From Papio anubis (lineage: Eukaryota; Chordata; Mammalia; Primates; Cercopithecidae), in NCBI RefSeq assembly GCF_008728515.1, contig NC_044976.1, forward strand, positions 211,855,467 through 211,919,466: DNA of 64,000 nt, written 5' to 3'. A program made the position numbers and the translations under genes. Shown piece by piece: positions 1-11,389 of the stretch (the first letter of the stretch is position 1; each line of letters starts with the position of its first letter). The notes below the pieces were generated by a model. That model was not told the origin of the DNA, did not search any database, and saw nothing but the letters and a program-made list of their open reading frames with translations.

Positions 1-600
1 ACCCTTATATCAATTAAAGTAAATAAATTTTTAGTTAAAAACCTTCCTGCAGTAAAAACTCCAGGTTTAGGTGGCATCACTAGTGAGTTCTGTCAAACAT
101 TTGAGAAATAAATAATGCCAATTCTATTCAAGATATCCCACAAAATAAAAATGAAAAAAGCTTCCTAATTCATTCTATGAGGTCAGCATTATATTGATAC
201 AAGAAGCAGACAAAGACTTAAATACGTTTCTTGTCCTACTATTTTATGATACACTATTGAAGAAACCATGCCTCTACATTCATTTATTTTTCAGATGTGT
301 ATTTAATGTCTTCTCTGTGGAAAGAGGAATATGGGGGTCTGCAAAGATCATGACCTCAACAGGGAAGAGAAGTTTTCCATTTCCTCTTCAAATTATTTAT
401 AAAAATTGCAAAAGGTCTCTGTCTACCTCAACTTGCCTTTAATTGAAAGATCAATCATCAGTTACACAGTTTTCTTATTTTCCCATGCCTAACTAAAGTG
501 ATCTCAACGGCACTAAAGGATGTTTTTGTTTTAGGGAATTCTCATTATTTTTACTGGACCAGTAATGAAAATGATTTCTGCAGCGAACTAGATGAGTCAA
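1..600. other. Unassigned A+T-rich DNA
   Basis: I see no repeat family, splice-flanked exon or credible coding frame here. The open frames are short and have no recognisable similarity. It reads as unique or very old decayed sequence. Confidence 0.5.
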
Positions 601-621
601 TCTTTTTCAAGGAGTTGTATT

Positions 622-770
622 TACACTGGTGCAAAAGTGATTGCAGGTTTTGCCATTAAAAATAATGGTAACAAATTACCATTACCATTTGCTATTAATA
701 AATTACCATTTGTAATTGGTAATTTATTGCCATTACTTTTAGTGGCAAAACCCACACTTGCTTTTCTGGT
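622..770. mobile_element. MADE1-like mariner MITE with expanded centre; long hairpin
   Basis: The left end carries 'ggtgcaaaagtgattgc' and 'ttttgccattaaaa', which match the MADE1 (mariner-derived) consensus. The right end carries the inverted equivalent, 'ttttagtggcaaaa' followed by 'cacacttgcttttc'. Positions 652-668 pair with 730-746 with only two wobble positions, and 697-708 pairs perfectly with 717-728 across an 8-base loop. A canonical MADE1 is about 80 bp; this copy is about 150 bp because of extra inverted A/T-rich sequence in the middle. MADE1 copies are the known source of the miR-548 family, so transcription would give a foldable RNA. Expression is not shown. Confidence 0.75.
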
Positions 771-827
771 AATAAATTCAGCATTGGGTATGCACTAGTT
801 CATTTTCTACCTTCAGTCTTTTTCACT

Positions 828-920
828 AAATTGAGCTCCTTGAGTTCTAGGATCTTGCCTAGATGCATAATGCCTGGCAGACATGTTCAATAAATATTTG
901 TCAAATGAATGATGAATAAG
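828..920 (+). mobile_element. L2 LINE 3' end fragment
   Basis: The order 'gagctccttgag', 'atgcctggcag', 'ttcaataaatatttg' and then a tgaatgaatgaa-like tail is the canonical 3' terminus of L2. Only the terminal ~90 bp is kept. Confidence 0.7.
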
Positions 921-929
921 TGAACAAAT

Positions 930-2230
930 TAAAAAAAACAGCAGAGGCTAATAAATCAATAATTTCTGTTTTACCACTCTGGTTATTTATTTATTTTACT
1001 ACTTATAAACTTCCATTGATTCCCATAACAGAAACATATTGATTTGCAAAATTACACATGCAAAACGTAAAACACTCTGAGCCCATATTAGCATACAAAA
1101 GAAAATAATATGTGGTGTGGAGGGCATCTTTTTTAAAATAGCAGGACCTAGAATGGAAATTAAATTTGAATGAAGATGTTAACTGAGCACAGAGGCCTAC
1201 TCTACTCCCCATCTTATAAAAAATTCTTATAAATGAAGAACAGATGCAGTATTATAATAATAATTTTATAATGAATGTTGACAACTAGAAGGAGTACCAC
1301 CTATGGACAAGAAATTTTAAAGATTTAGTGGAAATTAGAGTGACCAAGGAGATCAGAGTCCTCAGACACACATAGGAAAATTCAAACTGCTGTAATGTAA
1401 GCAGAGCTCTAAGTCTAGAGGCAACACAGAGTCAGAAATGGAAAGAGCCCTGGAATGACTGGTGCAATGATGAACTGGGAAACTGTATACAGAGCTGATG
1501 GGCCAGTCATCCCTCTCCTCCTACCCGCTCCTTCTGCCCTCTCTATTGAGCAGCACAAAACAGACATGTTTTAACTCACACATTCAAATGAATAGGGCAA
1601 TTCACAGCTATGAATAGGGCAATTTCCTCAGAGAGTGAGAACTCCCAGAAGGGCACTACTAGCACGTGAATGTCTCACATCTCAGCAGCATACTCAGTCT
1701 CTTGTATGAAACCTGGAGACAAAGTCCTGTGCTCAACCCTCATCCAGAGACATGCAAATAGGAATACACAAACATAGAGGTGGGCAGGTAACTACAAATC
1801 TCCAAAAATTTGAGAAAAGCCAAAATCATGAAAGAGATACTGAACCCAGCAGTAAAAGCAAACTCTGGAGAAAATAAAGCCAACAGAGGTCACAGGTGAA
1901 CTCTTGAAAATAAGAGTCAAGTTCTCAGGAGAATGAGAGAAGTTGCCCTGGTGAAACATCAGAAGAGATTATTATGAAAAGATTACCAGTTAGAGATCTT
2001 AGGAATTATAAACCTCAGTGGATGGGCCGAATATCAAATGGATACAACTTGAAAGTAAATTTATGTTCTTGATTGAACCAAAGGAATTCTTCCAGAATGC
2101 AAAGCAAAAAGGACAAAGTCCTGTTAAAATAATTAATTGGAAGGCCATTAGACTGAGGCAATTCCACTGCCTACATCAGCAAACTGAAACTCAACTCATT
2201 GTAAACAGTTAAAAAATAAACAAACAAACA
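930..2230. other. Unassigned stretch, no gene seen
   Basis: Mixed A-rich sequence with no frame or motif I recognise. The purine-rich part around 1,740-2,000 has the texture of an old retroelement interior, but I cannot name a family. Confidence 0.4.
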
Positions 2231-2234
2231 AACT

Positions 2235-2464
2235 TGAGCTTATTCAGTCAGAAATGGCCAACTAACCTCTAAGGAGGGATTTTGTTGGAATGATTCAACT
2301 AAGCCTACTGCTCCACTGCAACCAACCAAATATTTTCTTTCCCTTGCTCCCGTATTCATCCTATAAAAGCCTTCTCCTTCATTCCCCTTCATCAGAGCCC
2401 CGAACCACCTGCATTCTGGAACTGCCCAATTCATGAACCAATAAAGCTGCCTCAATGTCTGGGG
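2235..2464 (+). mobile_element. LTR-derived fragment, sense orientation
   Basis: A TATA-like 'cctataaaag' near 2,360 is followed about 75 bp later by 'aaccaataaagc', a poly(A) signal in a retroviral-LTR-like context. Another such motif, 'caaataaactctttc', occurs at about 3,090, beyond the opposite-strand LTR. The later LTR may therefore have split this element. Family not identified. Confidence 0.45.
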
Positions 2465-3073
2465 TGACATTTGAGGTTCACTGTCTCACAGCCGTAGAGA
2501 TCAAGGATGTGGACACACAAAGAGTAAGGTCAGGAGTGAAAATTTAATAGGCAAAAGAAAGAAAATAGCTCTCTGTTACAGAAAGGGGTCCTGGAAAAAT
2601 GAGTTGCCAATCTGCAGTGAAACGCAGGATTTTTATAGATGAGCTAGTGAAGACGTGGTGTCTGATCTACATAGGGCATGAAAAACCAGTTAGGACCAGG
2701 TGTGCCATCTGCATCGGGCATGAATCTCTGACAGCTCCCACCCCAATCTTTTATTATGCAGGTGGGTTCTCTGCCTGAGCTTCTCCATGTTACCCATTTC
2801 TTTCTTACTGTACACGTGCTAACGACAAAGGGAAGGTTGAGCCCCATGGTGAACATGTCTGGCCCCAAGTAGCCCTTTTCCATTGGTGTAGCTGCAGGCT
2901 TCCTCCCGTGCAAGCTTCCAGCTTCCTTATTTGTGTTTGCAGCTCCATCTTTCAGGATGCTCTTTGTTAGAAGAGAATTAATTTCTTGGGTTGCTTTTTG
3001 TTAGAAAGGAAGCTCTGCTGAGAACTCTTTTGCCCTCACTATCTACCTAAAATAATTTCTATCTCCTGTGTCA
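2465..3073 (-). mobile_element. Endogenous retrovirus LTR, minus orientation
   Basis: The segment begins TG and ends CA on the plus strand. Read on the minus strand it has a poly(A)-like 'attaaa' near its 3' end. It resembles the element at 38,540-39,072 in order and wording: shared tracts include 'taggcaa(a)agaaaga', 'tgatctacatagggc / tgatttgcatagggctc' and 'tatcta/gcctaaaataat'. The two are therefore the same LTR family at different ages. No internal retroviral genes are attached. Family name uncertain. Confidence 0.55.
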
Positions 3074-3394
3074 CCACTGTTTGCTCAAATAAACTCTTTC
3101 ATATTTAATGTGCCTCAGTTTCTCTTTCAATAGTCCTAACATAAAACTCAAGAGTAAAGGATAAAGGATAAAACTCAAGAGAACCAGAGAATCAATCCAG
3201 AAAAGCCAGCATCCATCAGATCAAAGTTCCTCAATGAAAGAATACTGATAATGTAGGACTGTCAATATTCAAAGAAATAGAGAAAGGAAAACTTTAATAG
3301 TGAAAAATGTATGTCTTCCAAGTAAGCACATCTTTTTTGCACATGACTTTGGAAACAATTCAAAATATTGAGAACTGTAATGGGTGGAGGTTGG

Positions 3395-3835
3395 GGAAAT
3401 AGGCATTGGGTTAAAAATGCAAACTGGCAGAGCTTGCTTAGATGGCAATTTGGCAGTTTTTATCATAATTTTAAATGTACATATTTTGACTCAGAAATTC
3501 CACGTCCAATACTTAATTTTACAGAAGTGTTTACACATGTGCATAAAGATATAACAACAAGGATGGTCATTGCAGCATTATTTGTGAAAAAAATGGGAAA
3601 ATTAATCTATCAACAGAGGATTCCTACAATACAGTCATTCTATGGAATATTGTAAAGCCACTAAAATGCGCATCTGTTTATAAATAAACAAAGATTCAAT
3701 GGAATCACATAAAACTATTGACAGTGGTTATCTGTCAGGAAGAGAGAGGTTTTGTGAGGTCAGAGGAGTTGCCATGTTAAAGATGTTCGTGGCTTGCTCT
3801 GCATTTTTCTGTATTATTTGGATATTTTACATTAG
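3395..3835 (+). mobile_element. Old L1M (L1ME-like) 3' end
   Basis: The sequence follows the end of L1 ORF2 and the 3' UTR of ancient L1s: 'gatggcaatttggcag', 'gactcagaaattccac', 'atggtcattgcagcat', 'tctatggaata', and near the end 'ctgtattatttggatattttac'. It is 5'-truncated with many indels, so no reading frame survives. Confidence 0.75.
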
Positions 3836-4439
3836 CCCTGAATCTCAACCATCTCTTATGGCAATGAGAAAGAGAGCTGTGTATTCTTGGACTATTCTAC
3901 CTCAAGGCAAGTTATTTATCCATAGTTCAATTTTCCTAAGACACAACTGAGCACTAACCAGCACCACCCCTGGGGGGGTCTGCATTTACTTAAAGTTCTT
4001 CCAATTATGAAGCAGAGGTAGATACTATCCCAAGTTTCACAAATTACAGAGGACAACTGGAGAATGACAGAACAGTAGAATACAGAGAACACCCAGAGAT
4101 GATCGACTTCATCCCTCCATTTTATGTTTTTCTGGATAAGAAAACTTCTGGGAGTAGAACACTGGTGACTCAGTTGTGTATTATTTTCTTCACCAATGCT
4201 TAACTCACACACCAACAAACAAAAAGAGCCATCAAGTTTGCAAAAGACAAATGGCACCGAAGAGGCACTCTTGGTCTGCAGTGATAGTCTGTGACTTGAA
4301 GTCAAGCACACCCAGGGCTAGGGTGGAAGAGATCCTTGGGAAGTAAATGAACTTACTTAGTTCCTTGCTTTCTACCTGCAGCCACTGGTGGCATTAGGCA
4401 AGAGAAGAAAAACGTGTTTCATCCCATTTAAAATACTTT
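3836..4439. other. Unassigned, nothing convincing
   Basis: No recognisable gene or repeat. A weak MIR-like tract lies near 4,014-4,060 but is too degraded to call. Confidence 0.4.
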
Positions 4440-4740
4440 GTGGGCATCTAACACTTGTTATGATGCACTGTGCTAATACTGACAATTCAGAAACGTGGCC
4501 TCATTCTTAAGAGAGTCTCTGCCCTTAAGGACCTTACGGGTGAGGGGTGAGGGGTGAGGAGTGAGAGGGTGAGAGAGAGAGAGAGGCAGAGAAAATAGAC
4601 GTGCCATTCTAATAGTACAGAGGGCTGAGTCAGGGGCCAGGGGTGGGGGCATTAATGGCTGTGTTTGTGACCCATTTCACAGAAGAGTTCCACTTGAGTA
4701 GACCAGTTCTGGTGTCTCCCACCCTTCCTTCCACGCACTC
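4440..4740 (-). mobile_element. L2 fragment with a G-rich low-complexity insert
   Basis: 'gatgcactgtgctaatac' and 'tctctgcccttaaggacc' match the reverse complement of the L2 3' end (..gcactgtgctaggtgctgg.., ..ccctgccctcaaggagc..). Positions 4,540-4,590 hold an irregular (ggtgagg)n/(ga)n run inside it. Confidence 0.55.
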
Positions 4741-6000
4741 CTCATTCCTGCAATAGAGAATTATGGATTCCCTCTGTATTCACTATAAAGCAAAATAAGC
4801 TATTTTGAATGTTAGTGAATGCACAAGAACACCCTGTCAATGTCAATAGGAAGAGCCAATACTTAGCTAAAAATTACACTTTCATGTTCTCTATCTCCCT
4901 CTCCTATATTAAAGATAAAAGTGAACCAAAAAATGACAAGATGTCAACTGGTCTTTGATAAGCTGAGGACTATTTTGGCAACCTGTATTCTGCACTCTTT
5001 TTAACAAGCCGAAAGGCTTTGAATCTTGCAATATATAAAAATAAGTCCAAGTTCTTTCAACTTTCTGTAATAGGAGATTTATTCTGATGTCCATCAATTA
5101 TGATTGTTTTATGTTTCTTTTCTAAATTACCTGCTTTCTGGTCACTGAAAAGGTTGGTATTTCATCCAGTTAAGGGACAAAAACACTGCTGACAAAACCC
5201 AACAATCTTTATTTTGAACCCATTAAAAACCAAAAACAAAGTTAAGATTGACTTCGGGTGTAACTGGCAAGTAATGAAGACGCAAACTTTATCTTCAGTG
5301 GCTCTAGTGTTCAGTTGCTACTTATTTTAGAAGGAACACACACACACACACTTTTATAAGAGTGCATTGAGAGGGGCTTGGAGTTAGGGTGAGAGGGAAC
5401 TTTTAAACCATCTAATCTAACTTTGCTGTCAGTAGAGAGACCTGGCCTTCTGCACTCCTGACTAATGAGATCTTCCTTCTCTGCTTGGATGCTATGAGCT
5501 ACCAAAAGCTCACTACTTAACAAGACAGCACTGATTTTTATAAAGTTCCTATTGACATGGGAAGACGTGATGAACAGAAGCGTACTGAATCATCAAGACT
5601 AAACACCTTTCCCTATTACCTCTGCTCTAACTCCTTTCTCCATCCCTTGTCCCCCTCCGTCTTTCAATCTCTCTCTCTCTGGACCTCCTTTTTTTAATCC
5701 CTTCACCACTTTCCAAACCCACCACTGCTCTTGTTCTCTTTCAAATCTCCCAGTGCTCCCTGACACCTGAACCTCTTCTTGATTCAATGCCCAATCCAGG
5801 GCAGAGCTTGCATGGGGCTTTCCCTGCAGAAGAAACGATCCCTTTGCTCTGATTACAAGGAGCCCACAGAAATATACAAATGATGCCATCCTGAGGCAAC
5901 AGATAATGAAATGCAATCTTATAATATAGAGTGGCCTCACTGGTAGAAGGAAGAAAGGAAGAAGTTAAACATTTTAGTTTTTTGCCTGCCTTTTTTTAAA
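4741..6000. other. Unassigned stretch with a short (AC)n run
   Basis: There is an (AC)n microsatellite at 5,336-5,351 and a pyrimidine-rich patch at about 5,620-5,740. The longest frame (minus strand, about 113 codons, 5,599-5,940) is compositionally biased and resembles no protein I know. Confidence 0.45.
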
Positions 6001-6006
6001 AAAAGG

Positions 6007-6224
6007 TTTTTTTTTTATTATACTTTAAGTTCTGGGGTACATATGTAGAACGTGAAGGTTGGTTACATAGGTATACATGTGCCGTGGTGGTTTGCTACAC
6101 CCATCAACCCATCATCTACATTAGGTATTTCTCCTAATGCTATCCCTCCCACCATCCCCCATCCCCCATCCCCTGACAGGCCCTGGTGTGTGATGTTCCC
6201 CTCCCTGTGTCCATGTGTTCTCAC
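6007..6224 (-). mobile_element. 5'-truncated L1P 3' UTR end
   Basis: The poly(T) start followed by 'attatactttaagttctgg', 'ggttacataggtataca' and 'gtgatgttcccctccctgtg' is the reverse complement of the primate L1 3' UTR and terminal ORF2 region. Only the last ~215 bp were inserted, which is typical 5' truncation. Confidence 0.88.
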
Positions 6225-6955
6225 TGAAGATGTAGAGGACCTTACATCACTGAAGGAATAAAAATGTAGCCTGCAGCTCCTGAATATTCCTAAATTTCCC
6301 TTCTCTTCATCATTATTATTTTTTAAATTTATCTGTTCTTTCAAAGACTCAGGTAAAAGCCCATCATAAGCCATGTCCACAGCACAGCTATTTCCACACA
6401 CCGGCAGGATGATCTCTAAAAGCCCGGCTTTGTGGAGCCAGGTAGAGTATAAGGATGTCTGAACAAAGCATCACATTGAGCCACAAAGTTCTCTCCAGTC
6501 GCTGTTCATATAGCAGTCACTATCTACAAGGAGAGTGCAGGTTTACTGTGGTCACAAGGTGAAAGAAAGGTCTGCAGAGTTGCTGTCAGGCTATTCATAC
6601 ATCTTCCTCTCTTTTAGTCGTTGATGGCAATTGCTCATCAATTCTTTGTGCTCCTGTACCACAACATATTTATTATGCCCTCAAAAGCAACACAAACCAC
6701 CTAAACTCCTAAAACACAAAATAAGTTATTAGAAGATCACAGAACCAGGAAAATGAAAAGGATAGGCATGGTTTACATATGCGTTCTTCCTCTTTCCTGG
6801 GAGAAATGCTTTTTCAGTTCCTCCATTAATCAGAGAGGCTAACATTATCCTTCATCACCAAGGTTTTTGTGCGGCTTAGAAAACAATACCCCTAAATTAA
6901 GCCCTCAGAAGCAAACATTTTTCTTTGACCTTCACCTGCCCGCCTACCTCTCAAT
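6225..6955. other. Unassigned stretch
   Basis: Unique-looking sequence. I found no gene, RNA or named repeat. Confidence 0.4.
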
Positions 6956-7240
6956 ACCATTCTCCCGTGGGGCTAGTCATAGAAACCAGAACGCTAAAGA
7001 AACCAGAACCTAAAGCCAGCCGTGAAACCTAAAAATATTACTATAACCTTCCCCTTTGCCTCTGTGTAAAAACTGGCCATAAAGAAATTATGTGGGTCTT
7101 AAGACCCCTTTTCAGAGACAGCCTTGCCCCACCAGAAGCAAGAAATGTTGCATAGAGAAGCCAAGAAGAATCTAGACAGACAAGCCTTGCTGGGTTTCCT
7201 CACACCATCTATTATCATTAGATTGTACCCTTTTTGTCTA

Positions 7241-7242
<2 letters not shown>

Positions 7243-7264
<22 letters not shown>
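7243..7264. repeat. (AT)n microsatellite abutting the Alu tail
   Basis: Alternating AT dinucleotides lie directly before the poly(T) of the downstream Alu. They probably arose from the A-rich tail and its target site. Confidence 0.9.
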
Positions 7265-7282
<18 letters not shown>

Positions 7283-7563
7283 GAGGCGGAGTCTCGCTCT
7301 GTCACCCAGGCTGGAGTGCAGTGGTGCAATCTTGGCTCACTGCAACCTCCGCCTTCCAGGTTCATGCCATTCTACCGCCTCAGCCTCCCAAGTAGCTGGG
7401 ACTACAGGCGCCTGCCACCACGCCCAGCTAATTTTTTGTATTTTTAGTAGAGATGGGGTTTCCCCGTGTTAGCCAGGATGGTCTCGATCTCCCGACCTCG
7501 TGATCTGCCCGCCTCGGCCTCCCAAAGTGCTGGGATTACAGGCATGAGCCACCGTGCCCAGCC
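7265..7563 (-). mobile_element. Full-length AluY-like
   Basis: Poly(T), 'gaggcggagtctcgctctg', a dimeric body and the end 'ccaccgtgcccagcc' are all present. 'catgccattct' corresponds to the Y-type 'gaatggcgtg'. Imperfect target repeats are 'taattatat' before and 'tagttatat' after. Confidence 0.93.
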
Positions 7564-7762
7564 TAGTTATATTTCTACACACTGTTCATACTTTGTTAAA
7601 CTTAAGCATAAAAATGGACAATTTACAGCATATCCTTGAGTCTTCATTCTGAGGGCTCCCATGTTGACACAATAAATTTGTATGTCTTTCTCTAATTAAT
7701 CTGCCTTTTGCGAGTTGATTTTTTTCAGCAAAGCTTCAGGGGTCAAGGACCTTGGCCCCTAC

Positions 7763-8418
7763 GGTCTTACACACAGGGACAGCAATCACCAGCACCCATT
7801 TCCCTGTGGCTTTACAGTATACAAAGCCATTTTGCACACCTGGCTGTCATTCCCTGATCTCATCTATCCTAACCCTCTCTCTTTGGTCAATATCCCTGAG
7901 CTGCCTAACCATCCAGCCCGTCCCTACCAAGCACATCCTAGCCTTTCCCTCCGAGTCTGCAGGTAGTGGAAATGGGTTAGAGGTTTGTTTAGGGCTGTAT
8001 CTGGGCAGAGAATGATGCTATTCTGGCAGCTATACCTTGGATGCCACTGTGCAGTCAGTCAACCATGCTGTCTCATTCTAAAGGCGCCTCATTCTTCTCA
8101 GGCATGCCCAAAGAGTTATGCTATCCAATTTTCTTTAGAAAAGTCTGAGCAGCACTGCTGGCTCTGCAAGGGCATCACATTGGGATTTCATAACTGCTTG
8201 CCTCCCAGAGGAGAGTTTAATTCTTGAATAGTAAACACAGCTTCTTCCAACAGAAGCCTCTGAGGATGGATGCCAGGCCACTCAGTCTAAGCAATACGAT
8301 TTCATATTCTAGATAGAGACATGACTCTGGTCCCAGTACAACCTCACATAGGAAGGCTGATATCCCAGACATGTACAGCTCATGGGGGAAAAAGCAGGTA
8401 AATAAATAAAACAAACTT
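7763..8418. other. Unassigned stretch
   Basis: Open frames of 80-87 codons lie here in overlapping phases, but none has known similarity, a start context or splice signals that persuade me. I see no repeat family. Confidence 0.4.
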
Positions 8419-9281
8419 AACAACAAAAAAGACAATTTAAAAATAAGCAAAGGAGTTCAATGGACATTTCTCCAAAGAAAATATACAAATGATTAATAAG
8501 CACATGAAAAGATGTTCAACATCACTATAGAAAAATGCAAATCAAAACCACAATTAGATACTTCACACACTCATTAGGACAGCCAGTATCCAAAAAATGG
8601 AAAATAACAAACACTAATAAGAAGGTGGAGAAATCGCAACCCTATACATTATTGATGGGAATGTAAAATGTTGCAACCACTGTGAAAGATAGTGTGGTGG
8701 TTTCTCAAAAAATTTAAGATAAGATCACCTTATATTCCAGTAATTCCACTTCTAGGTATACATCAAAAAGAATGGAAAGCAGGGACTCAAACAGAGAAAT
8801 GTACAACAATGTTCACAGCAGCATTATTTGCAACAGCCAAAATGTAGAAACAACTCAAATTAGGAGATGAATGGATCAACAAAATGTGATAAGCACATAG
8901 GACAAAAAATCATTCTGCTTTAGAAGGAAATTCTAACACATGCCACAACAATAAGTGAACCTTGAAAACATTACACTAAGTGAAATAATCCTGACACAAA
9001 AGGACAAATGTATGATTTCCACATACATGAGGTACTTAGTATAGCCAAATTCAAAGAGACAAAAGTAGAACAGTGATTACCAGGGGCTGGGGAAAAAGGG
9101 AGAATGGGGGGAGCAATTGCTTAATGGGTATAGAATTTCAGGTCTGCAAGATGAAAAGAGTTCTGTGGATGGATGGTGGCCATGATAGCACAACAATGTG
9201 AATGTACTTAATACTACTGAACCGTACACTTAAAATGGTTAAAATGGTAAATTTTATGTTATACATATTTTACCACAATAA
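8419..9281 (+). mobile_element. L1MB-type 3' fragment (ORF2 end plus 3' UTR)
   Basis: The sequence runs through ORF2 3' landmarks ('gacatttctccaaaga', 'gcaaatcaaaaccacaa', 'ttccacttctaggtata') into the L1MB 3' UTR ('accaggggctgggg', 'gatggatggtggccatga', 'acttaaaatggttaaaatgg'). It ends at 'ttttaccacaataac' before an (AAAC)n tail at 9,281-9,298. It is 5'-truncated, and stops and indels abolish ORF2 coding. Confidence 0.88.
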
Positions 9282-9304
9282 CAAACAAACAAACACAAAA
9301 AAAC

Positions 9305-9645
9305 ATCCAGGCATGGTGGCTTGCACCTGTAATCCCAGCACTTTGGTAGGCTGAGGCAGGTTGATCACTTGAGGCCAGGTGTTCAAGACCAGCCTGGCCA
9401 ACATGGCAAAAGCCTGTCTCTACAAAAAATAAAAAAATTACCTGGGTGTGTTGGTGCATGCCTGTAATCCCAGCTACTCAGGAGACTGAGACATGAGAAT
9501 TGCTTGAACCTGGGAGGTGGAGGTTGCAGTGAGCAGAGATCACACCACTGCACTCCAATCTCGGTGAGAGAGTGAAACTCTCTCAAAAATAAAAATAAGA
9601 AAATTAAAAAATATTTAAGAGAGAGAGAGAAGAAAAGAAAAAACA
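9305..9645 (+). mobile_element. Alu (S/J type) with A/GA-rich tail
   Basis: 'ccaggcatggtggcttgc' through 'gagagtgaaactctctc' is a full dimeric Alu. 'gaggccaggtgttcaagacc' favours an older S/J copy. The tail degenerates to A-rich and (GA)n sequence. It sits just downstream of the tail of the preceding L1. Confidence 0.9.
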
Positions 9646-9649
9646 ATCA

Positions 9650-10765
9650 ACAGCTGGAAGGTTTGGACTTTATCAGCTTTTCCTTCCTACTTAGGTCTCT
9701 CCCTAAATAATCCAAAGCCTTTCTCTGAGCCCCGGGTTCCCTCTTCTCTCATTCTTAGGTCTTTCACACTTCAGAACTTTTCCTCCACATTCCAATAAGC
9801 AAAACTTACCAATTTTAGATGGTACTTCTGCTTCTCCTGCCTAGGAAGCAACTAGCTAAATACATCTGTCCAGCAGTGGGAGACATGGAGTAACGAGGCT
9901 TCCACTCGACTTAAATATGACAGAGACTTTGCCATTCTGCGTATGGTGTTCACTGAGGTCTCCCACATTCAGAGACTTGCATTCCCAGGTAAAATCTGTG
10001 TTCTTACCTATAATCTACTCAGCTATCCTTCAGATGGCTCCCACGCTAGAGCACACCAGGGCCTTGGCTGTCCACTCCTTACCTTCTTGGCCTAGTCTTC
10101 TCTGCATGTACCTGGTTTCATCCCGCCTAATCTCAAAGGTTTGTGCAAATAAAGCCATGTGTATAAGTTTGGGAATGGGGGCACCACCTGCCATTCTAAC
10201 ATATCACATGCTAAGGAAGAGGGGGAAAACTGTGTTCCAGGAAACATAACAATGTGTAAATCTTCACATGAACTTTGAACACAATAGCATCCAGGAAAAG
10301 TTTTATGGGCATACAATCAACAGTAGTTATAGCAGAGCTCTCTTCATTGCTTTGTTCTCATTTACTACTTTTACAAAAAACAAAACAAAACAAAACAAAA
10401 AACCTTGAGTTTTACACTGTCTTAGATCAAACAGAAACACATGCAGTTTCACATTTTTTGCAGTGGCTATTTCTTTTTCTGACAGGTTGCCCTCTTTCAT
10501 CAGTTATATTACTTCCCCTAAGTTCAGGGACAGTATATGTCACAATCCACTTTTTACTGTCCTCCCAATATATTTATGCAAAAAGTTAGGTTCAAAGGCT
10601 GAGACACTTTACTTATTGCCCCAAGCATCTGCTCTTATTCTACGGCCCAATTTACCTTTTGTAGCCCCAGCTTTTCATCAATTTTCAACAAAACCCACAC
10701 AAATGGATCCACACTAACATATTAATGTATATTAATAAACTTATACAACATACTTCACTTATTTT
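9650..10765. other. Unassigned stretch with (AAAAC)n
   Basis: An (AAAAC)n run lies at about 10,375-10,402. The rest shows no gene or repeat I recognise; the frames near 9,917-10,717 are short and overlapping. Confidence 0.4.
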
Positions 10766-10772
10766 CTGTGGC

Positions 10773-10860
10773 TACGGCTTCTTGGCCTTTAGCCTAAGAA
10801 CAAGTGTATTATCTGTGGCTTTCATGAGGACACTTTAGAATACCAGGGCATTTGGGGGTT
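10773..10860 (+). pseudogene. U2 snRNA-derived pseudogene fragment
   Basis: 'cggcttcttggcc', 'tttagcctaag', 'aacaagtgtattatctgt' follow the 5' end of U2 snRNA (cgcttctcggccttttggctaagatcaagtgtagtatctgt, in pieces) with a few substitutions and one deleted T. After this, about 36 nt covering the branch-site-interacting/stem IIa region are missing, and 'gaggacac...' resumes the stem IIb area before similarity fades. U2 is the spliceosomal RNA that pairs with the intron branch point. This copy lacks its 3' two-thirds and cannot function. Such copies usually arise by L1-mediated retroposition. An alternative is chance similarity over about 45 bp, which I think unlikely. Confidence 0.6.
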
Positions 10861-11389
10861 CTATGGCAAACCAATGGGATGACATTTCTAGGCAAAATAC
10901 AAAAGAGAGTTAACACTTAAGGAAATTCTTCACTTTTCAAAATATGTTGAGAGTGAGATTATAATATGAAGGTTAGATAACACATGAGACAACTACAGAA
11001 TTTCTCACTTACAATGGGAAGCTCCTGGGAGTAACAACGTGCTCTTTTCTGCCTTTGGAGTATTTCAGTGGAAAGATTATTCCTTTCAACAACACTGCAT
11101 AGCTATCATCTTATTTTATGGCACAACAAGGTGTTCCAGGCACATCTCATACTATCACTGCTACAACTCTAGAAATAGGTCTTCCCTCTAAGGATTCCTG
11201 TGCTTTCTTTAATGGAAAATATTATTTAGAAACCAAGATTGAAGTACTAAGAAAGCTCAATGTTATTTGGGGTGTCGCTTCTCCCAGACCCTCTCAAAGC
11301 ACAAAGCTAGGAAATAAATGCACACACATACGCATTTATTTTGACATTTATCTATCTATCTATCTATATATATTAATAACCATGAGTTC
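10861..11389. other. Unassigned; contains (TCTA)n
   Basis: A short tetranucleotide run (TCTA)n at about 11,348-11,370 precedes the L1. Otherwise I see no feature. Confidence 0.45.

Larger units (their letters stand above)
6960..7762 (+). mobile_element. ERV1-type LTR split by an Alu
   Basis: The left part has the 'aaaaactggccataaa' and 'gacagccttgccccacc' wording of MER31/MER34-type LTRs. The right part has 'acacaataaatttgtatg' (poly(A) signal 'aataaa' at 7,671-7,676), 'ttaatctgccttttg' and an ending 'aaggaccttggcccctac'. An Alu at 7,265-7,563 interrupts it. Internal viral genes are absent, so this is a solo LTR or remnant. The subfamily is from memory. Confidence 0.6.

Noticed and set aside
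5599..5940. 113-codon minus-strand frame with arginine/glycine-rich end
   Set aside because: It comes from a pyrimidine-rich tract; no similarity and no gene structure.
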